From Gautieria morchelliformis (Eukaryota > Basidiomycota > Agaricomycetes > Gomphales > Gomphaceae): a stretch of 64,000 nt of DNA. Shown here piece by piece: positions 1 to 10,343 of the stretch (the stretch's first letter is position 1; every line of letters begins with the position of its first letter). The position numbers and the translations under genes were made by a program. The stretch lies in contig WHVA01000592.1 in assembly GCA_015179125.1 (NCBI GenBank), forward strand, positions 1 to 64,000, given 5' to 3'. The notes under the pieces were generated by a model. That model had not been told where the DNA came from. It saw nothing but the letters and a program-made list of their open reading frames with translations, and did not search any database.

Positions 1-1280
1 TGGGTGCGAGTGCTGCAAATGGTAATTGCCAGTGTGGACTGCCAAAAGTCAGCGGCCGTTGATGCCGGGCGGCCCCAGGCCCGGTGAACCGTGTATTACT
101 GGCTCATGCAGCTTGACAAAATAACATGCAAGGCTTAGCAGAAAGGCTTGTTTGGGTTTTGGAAAATCCCTTCATTGGTGAAGGCACTCCTTCAGCAACA
201 ACACTATGTGGCCCAAAAGGCAAAGTAGTGAAGATGAAAGGTGAAGACTCATGAGTGAAGTCCCACTCCTTTCTAAGGTAGTAGTCTAGAAAGGGAGGTT
301 CAGGACAATGATCACAATATGGCAAGGTAGTGCACAAAGTATATGTATGATAATTGAACTAAAGAATATACATGCTGTGATAAAAGTTCTTCAATAGGTA
401 TGACTCGTGATAATAGGAGGATGCCTCGATAGCACTCTTAGTGGTTCCGTGGATGAGCAAGGGGTTTGAAATTGATCTCAATGGAACTATACAATGTAGG
501 TATAATATACAGAAGTCTTTGTAGACTGCAATGCTTAAGCTCAAATGGCAGTGAGTACTGTGAGGAGCTTTAAGCTGGAAGGGACATGGGAATGGACAGA
601 TTTAATTGTCTAATATTTCCATCAATTGGCAGCTATTTTATACGAGTCAGAGTGTCACTAACTAGTAGGTATTCAGTTCAGTGTGGGGGGATGAAGAAAT
701 GTAAACGATGAAGTAAGTGGGGAGATGCATGGGGATGAATCCTTGGGGTTATGCCAGGGGTGGAGCCAAGTCATGGGACAGTTTTGTACCTAAACCTACA
801 TGTATATATGGAGAATCAAGTAGATCATATGGAGATGGAGTAAGGGAATGGAGCCAGGTCATGGCATGAGTATCAGTCGAGAGTAGAGAGTGTGAGAAGT
901 TGGACAAGGTGCATATATGCACTTGGATCAGCTCTGGGCGGCCGGCGCATCTTGGATTCCACAACACATGTGAATGTGGGCTACTTATACCAGAGGAATG
1001 TGAGTTAGTAGTGAATAGTAGAGGGGTCCTGATGGATTAGAATATATTGATACAGGGGGGCTGGTGCTGGGATACATAATAGACAAGACACATATACAGT
1101 AGAAGTAATGGCTTTATACAAACATGAACTGAGTGGGAGGTGGAATAGTGAAGAGTGAAATAGATAACACACCTTGGAACCCTCATGTGTCCGAGCCCAC
1201 ACAATCTTTTGGCCCAAAGGCTTGACTCTGGGTGAAAGGCAGGGAGGGCAAAAAGAGGTGGGATGGAAGCCAGGGGTCAT
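1..1280 (+). repeat. LTR-family copy C (diverged, cut by window start)
   Basis: Homologous along most of its length to the LTR-like repeats at 15515-16645 (inverted) and 51606-52593. The clearest match is positions 110-370 against 51795-52070, sharing the stretch with ACATGCAAGG and GTATGATAATTGAACT. The right end reads GGGTCATGA at 1274-1282, matching the GGGTCATGACA end of the other copies, but the last bases differ. The left end appears to lie a few tens of bases before the window. No coding sequence is supported here; the short ORFs are not conserved as proteins beyond what the DNA similarity gives. Confidence 0.6.
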
Positions 1281-3385
1281 GAATGTCTCACTCGTTTGGT
1301 CCTGGAACTTTCTTCACCAGTAGGAAAATGATCTTCACGTGATCGCCTGACACTGCCAGCCATCGTGTGCTCCATAATGTTATCTTGTGGAGCTGCACCC
1401 TTCTCCAGCAACAGTTGAACAATGTCTGCTTGACCACTTGACTCAGCCTCCTCAAGCATGGTGCCATAGTGCCCCGGGAAGTGAAGGCTGGCCCCTGCCT
1501 CCAGGAGCAGCAGAACAATCTCTGTGTGACCATTGGATACTGCCCCCTGGAATGCAGTGTCATATTCACCACCTACTGCATTCACATGTGCTCCCCGCAC
1601 AAGCAGCAGCCAAACAATCTCTATGTCACCTCTCCATGCCGCCATCTGAAGTGCAGTGCCATAAATCCCTCCTGTTGGATTGGCATCTGCTCCTTGATCA
1701 AGCAGCAGCTGCATGATCTCCTCACCTCTTGACACTGCCACCTGGAGTGCAGTGCCATAAATTCCTCCCCCTGTATTGACATCTGCTACCTGATCAAGCA
1801 GCAGCTGAACGATCTGAATGTTGCCTGCCAACACCGCTTCCTGGAGTGCAGTGCAACCTTGCCTGCCCACTGCATTCACATCTGCTCCCTGCTCAAGCAG
1901 CAGCTGAGCAATCTCTGTGTGACCATTGGATGCTGCCCGCTGGAGTGCAGTGCCATCTGGCCTGCCCACAGCATTCACATCTGCTCCCTGCTCAAGCAGC
2001 AGCTGAACAATCTCTGTGTGACCATTGGATGCCGCCCCCTGGAGTGCAGTGCCATAAAGTCCTCCCACAGCATTCACATCTGCTCCCTGCTCAAGCAGCA
2101 GCTGAACTCTCTCTATGTGACCATTGGATGCTGACCCCTGGAGTGCAGTGCCCTCTTGCCCACCCACTGCTTTCACATCTGCTCCCTGCTCAAGCAGCAG
2201 CTGAACACTCTCTGTGTGACCATTGGATGCTGCCGCCAGGAGTGCAGTGCCATAAATTCCTCCCACAGTATTCATATCTGCTCCCTGCTCAAGCAGCAGC
2301 TGAACAATCTCTGTGTGACCATTGGATGCTGCCCCCTGGAGTGCAGTGCCATCTAGCCTGTCCACTGCATTCACATCTGCTCCCTGCTCAAACAGCAGCT
2401 GAACACTCTCTGTGTGACCATTGGATGCTGCCGCCAGGAGTGCAGTGCCATAAATTCCTCCCACAGCATTCACATTTGCTCCCTGCTCAAGCAGCAGCTG
2501 AACAATCTCCATGTTGCCTCTTGACACTGCCGCCAGGAGTGCAGTGCCATGAATTTCTCCTACAGCATTCACATCTACTCCCTGCTCAAGCAGCAGCTGA
2601 ACGATCTGCATGTTGCCTCCCAACACTGCTGCCTGCAGTGCAGTGCCATCTTGCCCACCCACTGCATTCACATCTACTCCCTGCTCAGGCAGCAGCTGAA
2701 TGATCTCCATGTCACTGCATGATGCTGCTGCCTGGAGTGCAGTGCCAAATTGCCCTCCAAATGCATTAGCATTTGCTCCATGCTCAAGCAGCAGCTGAAC
2801 AATCTCCTTGTGACCTTTTGAGGCCGCTGCCTGGAGTGCACTGCCGCATCTCCCTCCATGTGCATTTGCTTCCACTCCCCTGGCCAGCAGCAGCAGCAAA
2901 GGAATTTCCAGTCCAGCGAGGGAAGTGTAGTAAAGAGGGCCACCCATGCGGTAGTTGTGGAAGCTCCTAATCAATGCACCATCAGGATCATGTAGTTCAA
3001 TCCAGCTAGTGTACATGGCATCTTTGCTGTGGAGAAGAGCCATTATTAGCCATTGCAGGGTATCTGAGCTACAACCACTTGACCGAGCATGGTGAGTCCA
3101 GTGCTCTGCAGCATACTGAGATAGTGGATAATTAAGGTGTCTAATACCATGGTTGTAAAATGGCTGGTTGAATTGTGAGAGATAAGCCAGGCATGTCTCG
3201 GCAATGAAGGTATTGGCCATCTTCTGGTTGAAATGAAACATCGAAGCACAGCCACCTTGAACATGCCCCAAGGTCAAATATTCCTTCACAGAGAAATGTG
3301 CAAGCCTGACTTGTGCCCGATTAGTGGTACATGGTAAGTATCTGCTAGTATTCTCCTCTTCTGCAGTACTCTCTTCTGAAATAGT
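1277..3385 (-). CDS. NLR 3' part: linker and 15 ankyrin repeats
   Basis: In-frame continuation of the NLR gene beyond the inserted LTR. It begins with the linker ending RLAHFSVKEYL, a motif that normally joins NACHT to the repeats in these proteins. About 15 ankyrin repeats of 33 residues follow (2880 down to 1370), with consensus GTALQAAASNGHTEIVQLLL and EQGADVNAVGG. Units are unusually alike in DNA as well as protein, which suggests recent amplification or homogenisation; differences cluster at a few positions (the two residues before each GTAL, and residues 6-13). One unit (SRGEEIMQ) lacks a residue. The C-terminus is basic (TKRVRHS) and the stop at 1279-1277 lies in the end of the neighbouring LTR copy. 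The plus-strand ORF at 1846-2703 is a shadow of this array. Confidence 0.85.
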   Translation of the reverse strand, partial: TISEESTAEEENTSRYLPCTTNRAQVRLAHFSVKEYLTLGHVQGGCASMFHFNQKMANTFIAETCLAYLSQFNQPFYNHGIRHLNYPLSQYAAEHWTHHARSSGCSSDTLQWLIMALLHSKDAMYTSWIELHDPDGALIRSFHNYRMGGPLYYTSLAGLEIPLLLLLARGVEANAHGGRCGSALQAAASKGHKEIVQLLLEHGANANAFGGQFGTALQAAASCSDMEIIQLLPEQGVDVNAVGGQDGTALQAAVLGGNMQIVQLLLEQGVDVNAVGEIHGTALLAAVSRGNMEIVQLLLEQGANVNAVGGIYGTALLAAASNGHTESVQLLFEQGADVNAVDRLDGTALQGAASNGHTEIVQLLLEQGADMNTVGGIYGTALLAAASNGHTESVQLLLEQGADVKAVGGQEGTALQGSASNGHIERVQLLLEQGADVNAVGGLYGTALQGAASNGHTEIVQLLLEQGADVNAVGRPDGTALQRAASNGHTEIAQLLLEQGADVNAVGRQGCTALQEAVLAGNIQIVQLLLDQVADVNTGGGIYGTALQVAVSRGEEIMQLLLDQGADANPTGGIYGTALQMAAWRGDIEIVWLLLVRGAHVNAVGGEYDTAFQGAVSNGHTEIVLLLLEAGASLHFPGHYGTMLEEAESSGQADIVQLLLEKGAAPQDNIMEHTMAGSVRRSREDHFPTGEESSRTKRVRHS

Positions 3386-4069
3386 TGTAAAAGATTAAAA
3401 GTAGCTGATGATGAATTAGATGTGGATTCAGACTTCGGTTTGAAGTCGAATCGAGTGTGGTCGTAAAAGCAGATAGATAGAGTAAACACAAGGTGTGTAT
3501 GCTCTTCAGTGAAAACTACACAGGTATATGCGTCGCAAGGTATCAGGTTACTTCAAGAATGTGAGTTCTAATTGACTCGAGAATGTGTGTGTACATGATG
3601 GACTATTTAACTAGCTACGACGTGTGCTGCGGCACGAAGAGTAGAGGGGGGGAACGCATGGGTTGATTGATGTGTGTGGGTTCGGGAGTTCGGTGTTCGG
3701 AGACAGCGGTAGCTAGTGGATCGAGTATTGAATGGGGGGGATGTATGTAGTGGTGTGCATCAGAAGAATAGATTGTGGGTTATTAAAAGAAATGTTATGG
3801 AAGGTATGTGAATCACCGGCTCCACGACTAGCTCCTCCATGGATCAATCGACTCTCGGGCTCGGGCTGTGACTAGGGTCGAGTGGGTCCACGGACATTGG
3901 GTCAGGGTAGGATCAATAGAGTATCGGCAGTGATGTGGTATGTCGTGCGGACGTGTATGGACTTGAATAGACATGGACGGTGTGGGTGAGGTTGTGTGTG
4001 AGGAATAGAGTGGTGTGCATGTGGTAGTTCGGTGGGTTGTGATGGCGGCGTTGGGTTATATTTATGACA
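3386..4069. mobile_element. Solo LTR inserted in the NLR gene
   Basis: 684-bp segment starting TGTAAAAG and ending TTATGACA (TG..CA termini), flanked by the perfect 5-bp direct repeat ATAGT at 3381-3385 and 4070-4074. Removing the element and one ATAGT joins ...LVTI to SEEST... in the same reading frame, so this is the empty-site structure. No internal coding region; consistent with a solo LTR left after recombination between two LTRs. I found no second copy of this LTR in the window. Confidence 0.8.
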
Positions 4070-5997
4070 ATAGTGACCAGACTTGAACATATAATGAGTA
4101 CTTCTTGGGGATTTAATAGTCTTTCATTGGGGTTGAATAGACATGCCCCTGCCATGTTGGGATTTGTGGCCAATATTTCAACAGTTTCTGCCAATGATGT
4201 TGCACGGACAGAGAAAGCAAGCCATTGCAAGACTTTGAGTGCAGATTGCCTATCTGCCTCCTGAATATTCAAGAAAATATTATCGTAGGTTTCATAAAGT
4301 GTCCTTGGAAGAGACTGCAATGCAGCCTCTACGGCAGCTGAAGTATGGCATTTCCCTAGTGCATCCAGTTGACAGGGAACCCATCGGAACCTTAATATCT
4401 GATCAGCAATCAACGACAGGGACAAGAAACAAATGTCACATTACATTCCATGTGCACCATTCATTAAACTGGTCTCAACCTTCTCTTTTACCTCTGGCGA
4501 CCACGTCTGATACTGCCGACCATAATAAAGTGTTTGCCGAATGTGAAGGTGGATGTCATCCTGAATATGGCTTTCATCCATGGGAACTCTAAGTGGGTCC
4601 AGGGAGGACATTACATCTGTAATGTCTAGCTCCTCTCGACTTGTTGCCAGAAGATGTAATGAACCAAAGCCATGGATTTCTTGAATCAGCCGCAAAAGTT
4701 CATTCCTATCCAGGCATTCTTCAAGAGCGTCGAGGACGATGTACAGATGAGGAATGCTCGCAATAAGAGACTTTAAGGTAGATATCAGAGTGCCTAAGGT
4801 TGGTGATTGCCGGCCCTCCGAGTGCTGAGAGTAGAGACTCTCCACGGCAGCCGGAATATCGGATGTCATGGTCAGTGACAATTGATTGATCAGGGACCGC
4901 ACGGCGACGTTGGTCCCAGTCTGCTTGTTGGTGAAGTAAAAATATGCGACTGCCGGTAACGGATCCCGCCCATTGGGGAGGAAGAGCTCATTGACCAGGG
5001 TTGAGCTTAAATGAGCACTTCATAAAGTCCTCAAATACCTCAGAAATTGAGCTCTCACCATATAATTGTTTTTCCAGAGCCCACTGCACTAGAATATCAA
5101 CAGCAATCACAACCTGTTCAAATAAAAACATACTTTTTCCATGGAGCCATAAGGTTGAGTGGGGGAGGTCTCTCCATGCCTTGAAGGTCTCCCCACGAAC
5201 GAACCACAAGCCTGTGTCTGGCTGTGTCTTCTTTTGGGCGCTCGTGTGGCTCGGCTGGTGATCAGGCGCTGCAAGCCATGCAAATATCTTGTCACGACGT
5301 TCATCTACACAAATTGATGACGGGGGTTAGAGATCATTAGAGTAAACAATGGGTGTCGGCAACCACTCACCCTGTCTAGCTTGTGCATTTGACTGCTCCA
5401 TCGAGGCGACAGATTCACGCATATGTTTGACATCAGTGCATATCTCCACAGTCACGCCTCTGTCGGGATGGTCAGGGTAGGTACACAACTGAGCACAGAG
5501 AGACGTACAAATGATCGGTATTCAAGGTTGAGCTCAATAGCTGCTGAAAATTTCTCAGATACTCCAGCGTCTTCTTGACATCGCCTTCCTTCAACGGCCA
5601 GATCAACGCTTGTAACCGATCTGAGCGTCCATTGGGAGTCTCCAATTTCGCTTTGAGGTTTTCCAGTTCGGTGCGATAACGAGGAAGGCCTTCGGGGTCC
5701 TTAAGCAACTTGGTCAAAGTCGGCAGTTCAACACACGCATCCGAAGCATCCTCCACGGCCTCACGGACACCATTCAGCACTTGCTGAAGAATCTGCAACT
5801 GATCAATGATTCTCTTTCTATCTTTTGACGAGTTCCTGAGGCCTTTTCCGTATCTGTATAATGTGCTGACCGTTGCTGCAGTGAGCTGGAGAACGGCGAT
5901 AACGCTCGCTGAAAGGCTTGATAAGCATGTTAGGATCCCGAGTCGTATCTGTAATCGACTTACCTGCTGTTGATAATACCGTTAAAGGATCAGCCAT
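4070..5997 (-). CDS. NLR 5' part: HeLo-like N-terminal domain plus NACHT
   Basis: First six exons and part of the seventh. Order of domains: helical N-terminal domain (about residues 1-170, including TAATVSTLYRYGKGLRNSSK) of the type called HeLo-like / fungal STAND N-terminal; linker with DERRDKIFAWLAAPD; NACHT with P-loop GKMGSGKTIIC, AYFYF, SLINQLS, Walker B LYIVLDALEEC and LLATSREE; then the conserved NGAHGMFRWV stretch that reads through only after removing intron 4391-4444; then SLPRTLYETYDNIF and CSSLVTI. Translation enters the inserted LTR at 4069 and stops at about 3913, adding an unrelated tail. The truncated product would keep the putative effector and nucleotide-binding parts but lose the ligand-sensing repeats. 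Confidence 0.8.
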
Positions 5998-6277
5998 TCT
6001 GGTTGCTGGTGGTGGGTGTACTTGAGGTTCCAGGGGCTGGCTGCCGCATTTAAGTTCATCGTGCCATCGGCACAGCATAGGCACAAGGCTGTTCATTCTT
6101 GTCACGCCTGTCAAGGTCAAGCGATGCTGCCTCACCAAACGCTTCAAGTGTGTCGGATGATGACAATCAGAGCCTTTCCTGTCTTCCCAGGCTGCGTGTA
6201 CAGCTGTATTCTCGTTGAGGGCATCGATCCATTGCCAATGTTCCCTAGTCGAAGACAAGGGTTTCTAACCCCGGGAG

Positions 6278-6650
6278 ACATCAGCAAAACCGCCTAGATC
6301 TGTTTTTTAATTGTAAGCCATTTTGACTTCCCACAAGCCAGGCCATATATGGCCGGTCACTGCAGCTAGTGGCCACACAACGGCCATCCCGGCTTCACAA
6401 TGGTCACCCGATAACAGGCTGTTATCGGGTGGCAAGGTTAGTGACAGACTGATATATGCTGGCAAGTGATGCAACAGACTGCTATACTCTTGCACATCCG
6501 CATACAGACCTGCTACCGTGCTGATATTCCCTTGCAGGGAAACTGTCAGCGTGTGGACTCCCAACCAGTGGTAGACTATTGTTCCTAAGGCGGTCACCAA
6601 TGTACTAGACTTTAGTACTACCATCATAGCATTTAATATGTCAGGTCTAT
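6278..6650 (+). repeat. Dispersed repeat R, copy 1
   Basis: About 370 bp similar from end to end to 26637-27030. Shared landmarks in order: CATCAGCAAAACC, TTTTGACTTCCCACAA, ATGGCCGGTCACTGC, ACCGTGCTGATA, TTGCA-GGAA and GCATTTAA-ATGT. No TIR, LTR ends or target duplication could be fixed. It lies about 280 bp upstream of the NLR start codon, so it may occupy the promoter of that gene. Confidence 0.6.
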
Positions 6651-6652
6651 GA

Positions 6653-6925
6653 TTACTGTAACATTATCCTATCCTTGCTTGTATCATGCTGACACATAGC
6701 CGTCATTAGTGCTGCATATATTTCCGAAGTCCTTTCAAACTCCGATGTACGAACCACTCGAAGCCATGCACGTGACCTCCGAACTATGTACTGAACCAAA
6801 CAAACGACACTTTGCACCACCACATCTCCTTTGTTGAGATCCAAGTCTCCAATTCTTCTCATCTTTGTGCTGCTGTTAATGTATTGTTCTAGCTCTCCTG
6901 TTCTTTTTTGACCTTTCTCAGACAT
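6653..6925 (-). CDS. Small unrecognised ORF (90 aa)
   Basis: Open frame starting MSEKGQKRTGELEQYINSS and containing a hydrophobic helix-like stretch (VVVQSVVCLVQYIV) followed by basic residues. Composition is protein-like and not low complexity. I recognise no family and see no introns, and the frame could be chance or part of an old element next to repeat R. Confidence 0.2.
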   Translation of the reverse strand: MSEKGQKRTGELEQYINSSTKMRRIGDLDLNKGDVVVQSVVCLVQYIVRRSRAWLRVVRTSEFERTSEIYAALMTAMCQHDTSKDRIMLQ

Positions 6926-7036
6926 GCATCGCGTTTCGCATCTCTTTGTTTGAGCTTGTCAGAACTTGACAAGTTTCAGACTTAGAATGGCGTATATTGA
7001 CAACATTGCTCTTGTGAAAGACTGCTGTCGTCACTC

Positions 7037-8015
7037 ATAGTGGGCTACGAGGTCAGCCCACGGTTGGGGAAACGGGGGTTAAATCCTGTCAGTCCTGTCC
7101 TGCGGCTGGCACAGCGGCACGGTCTTTGGTCCCAGTGCGGCCACCGTGGCCTGCTGAAATCTTTTCGGGCTTGACATGGACCAGACGGCGGACATATTCG
7201 GGATGGCGTGCACCCAGGCCTGCGGGCTCATGTCCACCCAGTTCGAGTCCTCCGTCAAACACATGCAGCACGGGTTCGCGTGCCCCTTGGCCAACCTCCT
7301 GGCTTGCGGCAACTACACTGCATCAAGACCATCTTCAACAGGGAGTCCGGCGGCTTCCTCTCCACCTTCTCTCACGGCTCAGAACCTGCGAGGCCCGAGG
7401 AGGTGGCCAGGGACCTCGGAACGACATGGCAGGGCGGATCAACAATGAGTCAAGCCCTACCCCTTCATGGCAGGGTTCTGCGCCTAGATCGACTGTATCC
7501 GCGAGGTGCAGCAGTTGGAGGGGTTCCGGATGGGCGGCATCAGCCCGATCACTATCGAGGTGAGCGAGCCCACGTTCAAACACGGCGACTAGAAGCCACA
7601 TTTCCCATCAACGTCATTGGGGCCCAGACGAACACAGCCTACATCGCCGCGGCTCAGCTCACCGATAGTGCGGGCCCAATGAAGACATTCGCCGAGGCGA
7701 ACCACAACTGGCCCGAGCTCTGGGAGCTCATCTCCCAAGTTGACGGGCTTGGATGGGAAAAGGTGCTATGCACGCGGGTGACGATACGCTATTTGGAGGG
7801 CGAGCAACATCTGAGCGTCACCATTGTGAAGCCGAGGGGCGTGAAGACATCGCTGACAAATGAAGAAATCGTCAAGAAGTACAGGGCCCTCATTGTGTAC
7901 ATGGTCGGGGAGGGAGAGTGGGTGGCCGTCGAGAAGGTCGTCCATCCCTTGACAGTTGCACCGATGCACAAGGCCTTTTCACGCTGCTGGATATCGAAGC
8001 AAAGTCCTTCTCGCT
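7037..8015 (+). pseudogene. MmgE/PrpD family (2-methylcitrate dehydratase / cis-aconitate decarboxylase-like) remnant
   Basis: Family members are lyases acting on small tricarboxylic acids. In three frames the region carries consecutive family stretches: GYEVSPRLGKR and GWHSGTVFGPSAATVA (7040-7165), LDMDQTADIFGMACTQACGL (7171-7230), MQHGFACPLANLLACGNYT (7265-7320), IKTIFNRESGGFLSTF (7320-7375), EEVARDLGTTW (7399-7431), KPYPFMAGFCA-IDCIREV (7456-7510), EVSEPTFKHGD (7558-7590), FPINVIGAQTNTAYIAAAQL (7603-7660), ELWELI (7717-7735) and LTNEEIVKKYRAL (7854-7892). Frame changes and stops (TGA near 7445, TAG near 7483 and 7588) break it repeatedly, and about 130 N-terminal residues are absent. The sequence is more GC-rich than its surroundings, as expected of an old coding sequence. 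No intact function is possible. Confidence 0.8.
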
Positions 8016-8030
8016 GCACTGGTGGTCAAC

Positions 8031-8686
8031 GCTGCAAAATTTCCCCGCACTCATGAGTTGTATAGTTGAGTGGGGCAGGAGCTGCATTGCAGCAAGGTTG
8101 CAGATGCCGATGTAAAGCGTGCATCACATGTAATTATTGCATTTTATGAATCACAGTGAACATCTTTTGCTCTTTCTGTGAACTGGTCTGAATGTTCTGT
8201 GAATGCTGATCTAAGCAACTCTACCGGCTAGTATGAGCTGACCGATGCTGGGGATAATCTGCTATAATGGCAGTCATCTGCCATTATTTCAGACCCTCGT
8301 CAGGCCTTACAACACCAATGGCGCCTTGGCAACTATTCCCAAGGCTGGCAGATATGTGCAAGGTTTGCAGATATGCGCAAGGGGGACCGTTATATATAAG
8401 CCAATATATAGCGGTGGGAGGTGGTGTAGCAGACTGGCCTACCTGACACCCCTGGCGGTTCTGGCAAGTCTTTATAAGGCCTTGTCATTTTATTTCGGTT
8501 TTGCTGATGGATATAGATCCGGCTTCCCGGTTCTTTGTATTGTTGTCGTGGATGGGAGTTTTCAGTATAAAGATATATCCACGTATTTCGTAATCCTTTT
8601 CTTGCTGAAAAAGGTATTCCTTCGCGAAATTGTAAGCAGATTTGGACCCGGTTTACGCCGTCTATCTTATCTCGACCTCTATACGG
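8031..8686. other. No gene seen
   Basis: A 149-codon plus-strand frame at 8245-8694 is not convincing: it is compositionally odd, has no recognisable motif and runs into the CACTA-type terminus at 8687. The stretch contains TATA-like TTATATATAAG at 8391 and a short near-duplicate (GCAGATATGTGCAAGG / GCAGATATGCGCAAGG, 8348-8380), so it may be LTR-like, but no ends were found. Confidence 0.4.
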
Positions 8687-9129
8687 CACTGTAGGAAGAG
8701 CAGGCACTTAAAATAAGTACTTTTTGCACTAGTACTTAATTCCAGTAGCTTTTTTCACCCCAAAATCAGTCTCAAAAAAATTAATTTAGCTACCACTAAA
8801 ATTAAGTACATTTAAGCACTTAAAATAAGCCACCCAAAGCCAGCCCATATCAATGGGTAGACGGATCAAATCACCATAACAAACCAACTGCTGAGAGCCC
8901 TGAGACAGCAAATTCACTTACTAGGTTAGCATAAGCAAATCTTAGTGAGTACAACAAAAGAACCATTGCATCGTGCATGGCAAATTGTTCGTGCATCTGT
9001 AGCTTGAGAGCGCAGGGACTTGGAAGTCGGAGAGTGTTTACAATAGTAAAATTGACATGTAGTGACAATGTAGCTTACTGGAGTAATATAAAATGATGAG
9101 AAAGCAAAGAGAAAAGAGAAAAAAAAATG

Positions 9130-9290
9130 CACCTATTCAAACTCGACTTCTGGTTCCACAAAAGCAGTCCTGGCAAAGTCGCCACTGTGGTCAACAATTC
9201 CCCACTCATTCCCGTGCTTGACTCGACTTGTCCAACTATGCATTCAACCCTATGCAAATCCACAACAACTGGCACAGTTGTCTCCCAAGT
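9130..9290 (-). pseudogene. Transposon-type protein C-terminus (frameshifted)
   Basis: In two overlapping minus frames the DNA reads VVDLHRVECIVGQVESS then, after a frame change, NEWGIVDHSGDFARTAFV followed by a stop. The pattern W-x-I-x-D-x-SG-x-x-ART-x-F at the very end resembles the C-terminus of proteins I associate with agaricomycete transposons, but I cannot name the family with certainty. It lies inside the putative CACTA element and could be what is left of its own protein. Confidence 0.3.
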
Positions 9291-10343
9291 ATGGTGCTGA
9301 GATGGTGGGGTGGGCAGTCGTGCCTCTACAGACCTGCACGCAGAAAATTAATCCTAATGATATAAAATCAGATAATTAGAATAAAAAGGCATACCTGAAA
9401 GTAGAATCGGTTCTAGATCAGAGAATGTCACTCAGGTGTTAGGTTATACTCACTTGTTGAAGAAGTTCAACACTGTTTCGCGCATGGTGGTAGTTGTTTT
9501 GACCATGCCCCTCTGGCAAGCCGCATATGCGTGCAATAATGAGATTTGGTAAGTCAATTAAATGTCCGACACTTTCCAAATTGCAACTCCTTCTTCCTAC
9601 CGCCATGACCCCCCAACAACGAACAACCGTTCACATCAACGATAACTACTCTCGAACTCGGCGAACATGTCCTCAGTTAGATGATGGAGCCTGCAACCAG
9701 GCAAATGCTATGTAAGTCGCCTTCTCATGTCCTCATTATTGCTACTCAATACCCACATATCCATGAGCTATTTTTGCACAGGCCTTCGATCACAGTAGTA
9801 TATTTCAGTTGCTACCTCAATGTAAGTAACACTTTCAACAATCTTTGCCACACATATAATTAGTGTCAGCCATCTCTTTGAGAACTGAGGCCTCGGGAAA
9901 TATGCGTGCCATACGCAAGTCCAACAAACCTCAGCAGGATCTTTTTGCTTGGGCAGGTACCATATACAAGCATCGAGACACCACACCCGCCTCTGACTCT
10001 GACAGACAACTTCGCACATTCAGACTCAATGGGGGGTGACGTGGATGAGAAAGGTCAGTCTTGGAGGATTTAGGCATGTCTTTGGTTTTGCTTTTTTTTT
10101 GTTTATGGGGTGCTCACTAGCTTTTTCGTTTCTCTCTTGCATTGTTCTCAACCTCAGCCCTCTGCGTCACTATAACCATTCCGCATGAACTGTGACGCCT
10201 CTTATCACCCCTGCTCCTGTAGCAACCATACAAACACATTTGTGAACACAACTTCATGCTCCACACCCTCCCCATGCTCACTGCACTCTCTATCACATGA
10301 GGGAATGTGAGAAAATTGACGGGTATATGTATAATGCCATGGG

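Larger units (their letters stand above)
1277..5997 (-). pseudogene. HeLo-like/NACHT/ankyrin NLR-type (STAND) protein gene, split by a solo LTR
   Basis: Fungal NLR-type proteins are intracellular receptors linked to non-self recognition and regulated cell death. The start ATG is at 5997-5995 (MADPLTVLSTA, the usual start of the fungal STAND N-terminal domain). Predicted exons: 5964-5997, 5509-5908, 5371-5459, 5134-5304, 5059-5083, 4445-5005, and a last exon from 4390 to 1277. All six introns are 49-66 nt with GT..AG ends. The last exon is broken by a 684-bp insertion at 3386-4069. With the insertion and one 5-bp duplication left out, the exons add up to exactly 1235 codons. Splicing restores a Walker A loop GKMGSGKT (intron 5084-5133) and Walker B LYIVLDALEE. 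A GTG-initiated reading of the ankyrin part alone is not its natural start. As it stands the allele would give a protein truncated shortly after NACHT. Confidence 0.85.

Noticed and set aside
1846..2703. 285-codon plus-strand frame with repeated HSHLLPAQAAAE peptides
   Set aside because: Exact shadow of the ankyrin repeats on the other strand; the repeats explain why the frame stays open.
5998..6258. Longer N-terminus of the NLR frame upstream of ATG 5997
   Set aside because: The extension is not related to the family; MADPLTVLSTA is the usual start, so the upstream part is more likely 5' UTR.
8245..8694. 149-codon plus-strand frame
   Set aside because: No motif or intron pattern, overlaps the CACTG terminus, and the opposite strand is equally open.
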